This document shows, piece by piece, positions 5,643 to 9,522 of a DNA stretch of 9,522 nucleotides. Position numbers and translations under genes: made by a program. The notes beneath the pieces are model-generated. The model was not told the origin of the DNA, did not search any database, and saw only the letters and a list, made by a program, of their open reading frames with translations. Numbering within the stretch: the stretch's first letter is position 1; every line of letters starts with the position of its first letter. Origin of the DNA: Betaproteobacteria bacterium (GTDB taxonomy: Bacteria > Pseudomonadota > Gammaproteobacteria > Burkholderiales > Burkholderiaceae_C); the NCBI GenBank assembly GCA_025354965.1, contig JANXLW010000276.1:1-9522 (forward strand), read 5' to 3'.

Positions 5643-6002
5643 CTACTTTGACCGCCTGTCAGTGCTCGAACGCCCATTGAAACTCGAGCGTCTATCGGCA
5701 TTCACACGCCTATCTTTATTGGCACGTCGGTCAATACGGGAGCCACGTGCAAAATTCGTTTGCGGAACCTCCTCCAATGTTAGTTCGGCAGGCTGTGTCT
5801 TTGGAAAATCCTCATACGGAACGACAGTAGCCTGCCACAAACTCCAGACCGTCTCGGTGTCCTGTTCAATCACTTCAGGTACTGGAATGGGATCGTTGTT
5901 TCCGTAGGGGTGAACACCCTTCTGGCCAAGCTTGACCCGGTCGAAGAAAGCCTCCTTGGACGCAGCACTTCTGTCAATTGCGTTGTTGAGTTTTTTTGAC
6001 AT
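5643..6002 (-). CDS. Uncharacterised 119-aa protein with four C-terminal DRR motifs
   Basis: I do not recognise this protein. It starts MSKKLNNAIDRSAASKEAFF, has no signal peptide or membrane segment, and is hydrophilic throughout. A middle part (residues 30-82) is acidic and proline-rich, with the order VHPYGNNDPIPVPEVIEQD, WSLWQATVVPYEDFP and ELTLEEVPQTNF, which looks like a short folded or partner-binding region. The C-terminal tail (about 86-119) is very basic and carries DRR at residues 91, 97, 103 and 115, the first three exactly six residues apart. The four DRR units use four different codon sets, so the repeat is kept at protein level and is not a recent DNA duplication. The ATG at 6002 is preferred over an adjacent TTG at 6005; the Shine-Dalgarno sequence is weak. 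It converges on the TauE/SafE gene with a 14-nt gap. The basic tail could bind nucleic acid or another acidic partner, but that is only a guess. Confidence 0.72.
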   Translation of the reverse strand: MSKKLNNAIDRSAASKEAFFDRVKLGQKGVHPYGNNDPIPVPEVIEQDTETVWSLWQATVVPYEDFPKTQPAELTLEEVPQTNFARGSRIDRRANKDRRVNADRRSSFNGRSSTDRRSK

Positions 6003-6023
6003 CAATTGGCTTTGCAGTAAAAA

Positions 6024-6119
6024 TCATACGTCGACAAAAATGCCACTCATTACTGGGTCGAATGTTGATTCCATTTTTGTTTGAATTTGCTTTAAATCAA
6101 TCAAATCTGTAATAGTCAT
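6024..6119 (-). CDS. Possible 31-aa small ORF upstream of the DRR-tail gene
   Basis: An ATG at 6119 opens 31 codons (starting MTITDLIDLKQIQTKMES and ending GIFVDV) that stop 21 nt before the ATG of the 119-aa gene. It would be a short amphipathic peptide. Codons are AT-rich, unlike neighbouring genes, and there is no clear Shine-Dalgarno sequence. An in-frame stop lies upstream. It may be a leader ORF or a chance open frame in an AT-rich gap. Confidence 0.2.
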   Translation of the reverse strand: MTITDLIDLKQIQTKMESTFDPVMSGIFVDV

Positions 6120-6231
6120 GACGACATCGGAACAAACGCACGAGAAAGCGAAAAATTTACGTCAGCCCCGCTATTTTGGGCTCGTGATTCAACCGCATCC
6201 TGAATTGATGGGTTTATTGATGGGAACAAAA
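6120..6231. other. AT-rich intergenic stretch
   Basis: With the possible small ORF this makes a gap of about 260 nt between the 119-aa gene and the tRNA. Apart from a small inverted repeat, AGCCC (6164-6168) with GGGCT (6178-6182) and a 9-nt loop, I see nothing in it. The promoter for the 119-aa gene should lie here, but no convincing box pair was found. Confidence 0.4.
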
Positions 6232-6256
6232 ACAAAACGCCCCGCAGGGCGCATGT
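6232..6256 (-). terminator. Rho-independent terminator of tRNA-Ser
   Basis: On the minus strand CGCCC-TGCG-GGGCG forms a 5-bp GC stem, directly followed by TTTTGTTTTTG. It begins about a dozen bases past the encoded CCA end of the tRNA. Confidence 0.8.
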
Positions 6257-6268
6257 TTATTGACTCAC

Positions 6269-6358
6269 TGGCGGAGCAGGCGGGATTCGAACCCGCGGAG
6301 GGTTTTACCCCTCGCACGCTTTCCAGGCGTGTGACTTAAACCACTCATCCACCGCTCC
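6269..6358 (-). tRNA. tRNA-Ser(GGA)
   Basis: A class II tRNA of 90 nt including an encoded CCA end (6269-6271). The acceptor stem GGAGCGG (6352-6358) pairs with CTGCTCC with one G-U, and the discriminator base is G, as is usual for serine tRNAs. The anticodon stem CACGC/GCGTG encloses the loop CTGGAAA, giving anticodon GGA (6322-6324), which reads the serine codons UCC and UCU. The variable arm is long (GAGGGG-TAAAA-CCCTC type), as expected for tRNA-Ser, and the T loop GGTTCGAATCC is canonical. It stands alone between the 119-aa gene and the binding-protein gene, with its own terminator. Confidence 0.97.
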
Positions 6359-6369
6359 AGTAGCCGTCA

Positions 6370-6398
6370 AGTTTAACCGAGCCAAGTGTGGCTATCAG
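6370..6398 (-). promoter_or_regulatory. Candidate promoter of tRNA-Ser(GGA)
   Basis: On the minus strand TAAACT (6370-6375) lies about 11 nt before the mature tRNA 5' end, and CTGATA stands 17 nt upstream of it as a partial -35 match. The position fits a short tRNA leader; the hexamers are imperfect. Confidence 0.35.
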
Positions 6399-6416
6399 TT
6401 GCAACGGCTGACCAGA

Positions 6417-6443
6417 CAAAAAAAGCCACTCGAGGGTGGCCTT
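6417..6443 (-). terminator. Rho-independent terminator of the LivK-type gene
   Basis: On the minus strand GCCAC-CCTCGA-GTGGC (stem arms 6436-6440 and 6425-6429), extended by flanking A and T, runs straight into a run of seven T (6418-6424). It starts about 20 nt after the stop codon of the binding-protein gene. Confidence 0.88.
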
Positions 6444-6460
6444 TCTTTTACAGAGAACGG

Positions 6461-7588
6461 TTAGTTCAAGGAAACTTTCTTGCCGTCCTTGTAGGTAGAC
6501 AACGTCATCGACGGATTTTTCAATTCGCCATTGGGTTCGAACGCGATGTTGGCCGTCACGCCCATGAAGTTGGTCTCGGCCAGCTTCGGGATGTAAACCT
6601 TTGGATCGGTCGAGTTGGCACGTTTCATGGCGTCGACCAATACAAACGTAGCGTCGTAGGTGAAGGGGCTGTAAATCTGGAACTGACCGGGGTACTTGGC
6701 ATCGTACTTTGCCTTCCAGGCCGTGCCACCAGGCATCTTGGCGATTGAAGCGCCGCCTTCAGCGCATACGACACCGTCCAGGGTCTTCGCGCCAGATGCA
6801 ATCTTGATGAGTTCAGTCGTGCAAATGCCGTCGCCGCCAAAAAACTTCACTTTGGACATGCCCAACTGATCCATTTGACGCAACATTGCACCGGCCTGCG
6901 CATCCATGCCACCGTAGAAAACACCGTCAGGATTTTTCGATTTGATGGAAGTAAGAATCGCCATGAAATCGGTGGCCTTGTCAGTGGTGTACTGATCGTC
7001 CACGATCTGGATGCCATCTGCCAACGCAGTTTTCTTGAACACTTCTGCCACGCCTTGGCCGTAGGCAGTGCGGTCATCTATCACGGCGATTTTTTTGAGT
7101 TTCATGGTCTTGGCTGCGTAAACAGCCAAACCAGCACCCAGGGAGTTATCGTTCGCGATGATTCGATAGGTAGTCTTGTAGCCTGGCTTGGTCAGATTGG
7201 GGTTGGTGGCTGCGCCAGTGATGTGGGGGATGCCGCAATCGTTATAAATCTTCGACGCTGGAATAGTGGTGCCCGAGTTCAGATGACCCACCACACCAGA
7301 GACCTTTGCATCGCACAGTTTCTGTGCGACGGCAGTGCCCTGTTTCGGATCAGCGGCGTCGTCTTCAGCGGCAATCTCAAATTTGACTTTCTTGCCGCCG
7401 ATGGTGAGGTTCTGGGCATTCAGGTCTTCGATGGCCATGCGCACGCCATTTTCGTTGTCCTTGCCGTAGTGGGCTTGATTACCCGACATGGGTGCAACGT
7501 GACCGATCTTGACGACCTCTTGGGCCAATGCCATGCCGCCAACAACGGCAATCGCTGCAGCAACGGTAAGTTTCAATTTCATTTGCAT
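6461..7588 (-). CDS. Branched-chain amino acid-type ABC transporter substrate-binding protein (LivK/LivJ family)
   Basis: Periplasmic binding protein of the leucine/isoleucine/valine family, which delivers amino acids or related carboxylates to a LivHMGF-type importer. The product is 375 aa. Residues 1-22 form a signal peptide (basic MQMKLKLT, a hydrophobic core, ALA before QEVVKIG). The mature protein is a full Peripla_BP_6 domain: VKIGHVAPMSG at 27-36, the ligand-site region VVGHLNSGTTIPAS at 99-112, GIPHITGAATNPNLT at 119-133, and AYGQGVAEVFKK at 175-186. Cys92 and Cys118 match the disulfide pair of LivJ/LivK, and Cys256 and Cys275 are a possible second pair. The ATG at 7588 is chosen because GGAG stands 6 nt before it; the open frame upstream has no such signal. 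No permease or ATPase gene adjoins it, so it is an orphan binding protein in its own transcription unit. The exact ligand is unknown. Confidence 0.92.
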   Translation of the reverse strand: MQMKLKLTVAAAIAVVGGMALAQEVVKIGHVAPMSGNQAHYGKDNENGVRMAIEDLNAQNLTIGGKKVKFEIAAEDDAADPKQGTAVAQKLCDAKVSGVVGHLNSGTTIPASKIYNDCGIPHITGAATNPNLTKPGYKTTYRIIANDNSLGAGLAVYAAKTMKLKKIAVIDDRTAYGQGVAEVFKKTALADGIQIVDDQYTTDKATDFMAILTSIKSKNPDGVFYGGMDAQAGAMLRQMDQLGMSKVKFFGGDGICTTELIKIASGAKTLDGVVCAEGGASIAKMPGGTAWKAKYDAKYPGQFQIYSPFTYDATFVLVDAMKRANSTDPKVYIPKLAETNFMGVTANIAFEPNGELKNPSMTLSTYKDGKKVSLN

Positions 7589-7740
7589 AGACAACTCCAA
7601 AATTAAGAAAAATGTGAATTTAATTGCTCCACACCCGAGACGATAACGCAATTTATGCGCCAAAAACATAGGGAAGACACCAATCTTGTCCGTAAATACC
7701 TTTTTTTACTTAAAAGGCAGCTTGTCAAGAATTCACAGCC
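7589..7740 (-). other. Leader and promoter region of the LivK-type gene
   Basis: A 152-nt AT-rich gap follows holC. On the minus strand it ends with TTGGAGTTGTCT before the ATG, a good Shine-Dalgarno site. A TTGACA (7723-7728) near the holC end is a possible -35, but no -10 sits at the right distance. A promoter must lie here or further upstream; I cannot place it with confidence. Confidence 0.4.
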
Positions 7741-8175
7741 TCAGCTACGACCAGCCAAAACCAAATCGTGACTTGCGATGGCGTAGCCGTCATCGACATA
7801 CCGCTTCCAGCGCTTGCGTGCAAACTGTCGATCCAGGTCGTCCAGCGCAACAATCTCGATCACCCGCTCAAACTCAGAAGCTCCATCGGGTACCAGATGA
7901 CCGAGATTGAGCAGCACTTGATGATGGGGCACCAGTTCTGTTGTCGATGTCAAAATCACCGGCGAAGCGCCAACCACATGAGCCTCGCCGGGAAATTGAC
8001 AATGCGGCACGAAATCAGTCGGTGAGAGAGTCCACAAAGCGATATCGAGTTGCTGCAAGATGTCTGGCATTCCTGTAACCACCACGTTCACACCACTGCC
8101 CACGGCCTTGCGCAGCAAACGACAGGCATAGGTGACTCGGTCAGGAACATTGAAATGAAACGCCACCTCGGTCAT
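7741..8175 (-). CDS. holC: DNA polymerase III subunit chi
   Basis: Chi subunit of the DNA polymerase III clamp loader. With psi it links the replicase to single-strand binding protein on the lagging strand. The product is 144 aa, a normal length. The family start MTEVAFHFNVPDRVTYACRLLRKA (residues 1-24) is clear, followed by VVVTGMPDILQQLDIALWTLSPTDFVPHC (about 34-62), which carries the family W-x-L-x-P-x-x-F-x-P-H pattern, then VILTSTTELVPHHQVLLNLG and a C-terminal helical part with RKRWKRYVDDGYAIASHDL, typical of chi. The ATG at 8175 is chosen over an in-frame GTG at 8187 because the family starts here and a GGGAT sequence lies just upstream. It follows pepA by 17 nt in the same direction. 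The pepA-holC pair is a common proteobacterial operon. Confidence 0.93.
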   Translation of the reverse strand: MTEVAFHFNVPDRVTYACRLLRKAVGSGVNVVVTGMPDILQQLDIALWTLSPTDFVPHCQFPGEAHVVGASPVILTSTTELVPHHQVLLNLGHLVPDGASEFERVIEIVALDDLDRQFARKRWKRYVDDGYAIASHDLVLAGRS

Positions 8176-8192
8176 TGGTAATCCCACTGGTA

Positions 8193-9522
8193 TTATTTTG
8201 CGCCTGTCAGCAGGTATTCCAGCAGCAAGGCCACCGGTCGTCCAGTCGCCCCCTTAGCCAATCCACCCTTCCAGGCCGTTCCAGCGATGTCCAGATGTGC
8301 CCATGGGAACTTGCCAGCGAACCGTTGCAGGAATTTGGCCGCGGTGACCGCCCCGCCAGCACGCCCGGCTACGTTCGCTACATCGGCAAAATTGGTTTTT
8401 AAGCCTTCGGCATAATCGTCGTCCAGTGGCAGCCGCCAGCACAGGTCTGACGAGGATTCGCCGGCCGCCAACAGGGCGGTTGCCAACTCTTCATTCGGAG
8501 AAAATAGACCGCTTCGCACGCCACCCAGGGCAATCATGCAAGCGCCGGTGAGTGTGGCAATGTCCACCACGGCACGTGGTTTGAACCGTTCAGCATAGGT
8601 TAAAGCATCACACAGAACCAAACGGCCTTCAGCATCGGTGTTGAGGATTTCAATGGTCTGCCCACTCATGCTGGTAACCACATCGCCCGGCTTGACGGCG
8701 CGACCATTCAGCAGGTTTTCACAAGAGGGAATCAAGCCGACCACGTTGATGGCAGGTTTCAGTTCTGCCAATGCCCGGAACACGCCCAGGACGCTGGCCG
8801 CACCTGACATATCGAATTTCATCTCGTCCATCTCGGCAGCCTGTTTGATGGAAATGCCGCCACTGTCAAAAGTAATTCCCTTGCCCACCAGTACTGTGGG
8901 CGCCTGCGACTTCGGTGCGCCAGAGTAACGCAACACAATGAATCGCAAGGGCTGTTCTGACCCCTGCGCAACCGCCATAAAGGATCCCATCGGAAACTTG
9001 GCCACCTCTTTGGGGCCTAGCACCTCGCATTTGATATTCGCAAATTTGACCAGTGAGCGTGCCGCGCCCGCCAGCAACGTCGGCGTGGCGTGGTTAGCCG
9101 GTCGGTTGGCCCATTCTTTGGCAAACTCAATACCTGTCACTGCAGCAACAGCCCGTTCAAAAACGGATTTGAATTTAACTGAATCCGGTAATCCAACGAC
9201 CACGCGTTCAATCACCCGACCCTCTGGCTTTGATTTGGTCGTAGTAAACACATAGCTGCTTTCCGCCGCCGCCAGCACGGCAGTGCGGACCGCTCTCTCA
9301 TTTGAGCCGGCGGAAAGACAGATAACCAGTTTTTTGACCCTGGCGCTTTTGACCGCCAGTACACCCGCAGCAACCGCCTGCCCCACGTCTTTCACTGATC
9401 CATCACCGACGCCAGCCAACACCAGGCGTGAACAGGCGATTTCGGCTGGGCGGTATAGCGCTAGTGTCTTTCCCGGTTTTAGCTCCAAATCGCCAGCCTT
9501 CAATACCTTTGAAACCAGCAAC
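8193..9522 (-). CDS. pepA: Leucyl aminopeptidase PepA (M17 family), N-terminus outside the window
   Basis: Cytoplasmic two-metal aminopeptidase that removes N-terminal residues, notably leucine, from peptides. About 443 residues are visible and the frame stays open to the right edge, so the true start is outside; a TTG at 9521 is not a start. All catalytic residues are present. Counting from that TTG they are Lys214, Asp219, Lys226 and Asp237 in VGKGITFDSGGISIK...KFDMSGA, then Asp296, Glu298 and Arg300 in the M17 signature NTDAEGRL. Each is exactly 56 below the E. coli PepA numbers (K270, D275, K282, D293, D352, E354, R356), so about 56 N-terminal residues are missing and the spacing is fully conserved. 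E. coli PepA also binds DNA as a cofactor of Xer recombination and of carAB control; whether this one does cannot be seen. It lies 17 nt before holC and is likely co-transcribed with it. Confidence 0.96.
   Translation of the reverse strand, partial: LLVSKVLKAGDLELKPGKTLALYRPAEIACSRLVLAGVGDGSVKDVGQAVAAGVLAVKSARVKKLVICLSAGSNERAVRTAVLAAAESSYVFTTTKSKPEGRVIERVVVGLPDSVKFKSVFERAVAAVTGIEFAKEWANRPANHATPTLLAGAARSLVKFANIKCEVLGPKEVAKFPMGSFMAVAQGSEQPLRFIVLRYSGAPKSQAPTVLVGKGITFDSGGISIKQAAEMDEMKFDMSGAASVLGVFRALAELKPAINVVGLIPSCENLLNGRAVKPGDVVTSMSGQTIEILNTDAEGRLVLCDALTYAERFKPRAVVDIATLTGACMIALGGVRSGLFSPNEELATALLAAGESSSDLCWRLPLDDDYAEGLKTNFADVANVAGRAGGAVTAAKFLQRFAGKFPWAHLDIAGTAWKGGLAKGATGRPVALLLEYLLTGAK

Noticed and set aside
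5614..5666. Inverted repeat AGCACTG ... CAGTGCT spanning the ends of the convergent TauE/SafE and DRR-tail genes
   Set aside because: The 7-bp arms are 39 nt apart, with no T-run beside either arm and coding sequence in both, so it does not look like a bidirectional terminator; likely chance.
6118..6339. Plus-strand open frame of 73 codons
   Set aside because: It runs through the tRNA terminator and the tRNA-Ser gene on the opposite strand, so it cannot be a real gene.
6875..7606. Long plus-strand open frame (243 codons) opposite the LivK-type gene
   Set aside because: It is the mirror of a clearly real coding region; its translation has no recognisable domain and no ribosome-binding site was seen.
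7699..7717. CCTTTT ... AAAAGG hairpin shortly after holC, considered as the pepA-holC terminator
   Set aside because: The stem is AT-rich and weak and is not followed by a T-run on the minus strand; readers should not rely on it.
1..9522. Mobile elements, CRISPR arrays, phage genes or toxin-antitoxin pairs
   Set aside because: No transposase-like protein, terminal inverted repeats, direct-repeat array or phage domain was seen; a tRNA is present but there is no integrase or duplicated tRNA end beside it.

Overview
The window looks like chromosomal DNA of a Burkholderiales betaproteobacterium, most likely Comamonadaceae (Rhodoferax/Polaromonas-like). The reasons are protein style (the LivK-type binding protein starting MQMKLKL, PepA followed by HolC), the order of a small coiled-coil gene, zapA and 6S RNA, and moderate GC content. 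The genus is an inference. Most of the window is recognisable housekeeping and nutrient-uptake DNA. I saw no mobile element, CRISPR array or phage gene, and I do not think it contains a wholly new multi-gene system. Its less obvious content is structured RNA and small genes.

Left block (1-3918, minus strand): a vitamin B12 uptake operon reading leftwards, in the order cobalamin riboswitch, btuB (outer-membrane TonB-dependent receptor), btuF (periplasmic binding protein) and btuC (inner-membrane permease, cut by the window edge). The genes are tightly packed, with 10 nt between btuB and btuF and an ATGA overlap between btuF and btuC. An ATPase gene (btuD) would be expected just outside the window. 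The riboswitch lets cobalamin shut down its own uptake. Its leader contains a hexamer pair suited to an L5-L13 kissing loop.

Middle block (3945-5628, plus strand): a divergent promoter region with a perfect 6-4-6 inverted repeat, then a 72-aa coiled-coil gene, zapA (Z-ring protein), an unmistakable 6S RNA gene with its own promoter, and a TauE/SafE-family anion exporter that starts about 20 nt after the 6S RNA. The 6S RNA directly downstream of zapA matches the arrangement known from E. coli.

Right block (5643-9522, minus strand): an unrecognised 119-aa protein ending in four DRR motifs, an AT-rich gap with a possible 31-codon ORF, tRNA-Ser(GGA) with its own terminator, a stand-alone branched-chain amino acid-type binding protein with its own terminator, holC (DNA polymerase III chi) and the 5'-truncated pepA (leucyl aminopeptidase).
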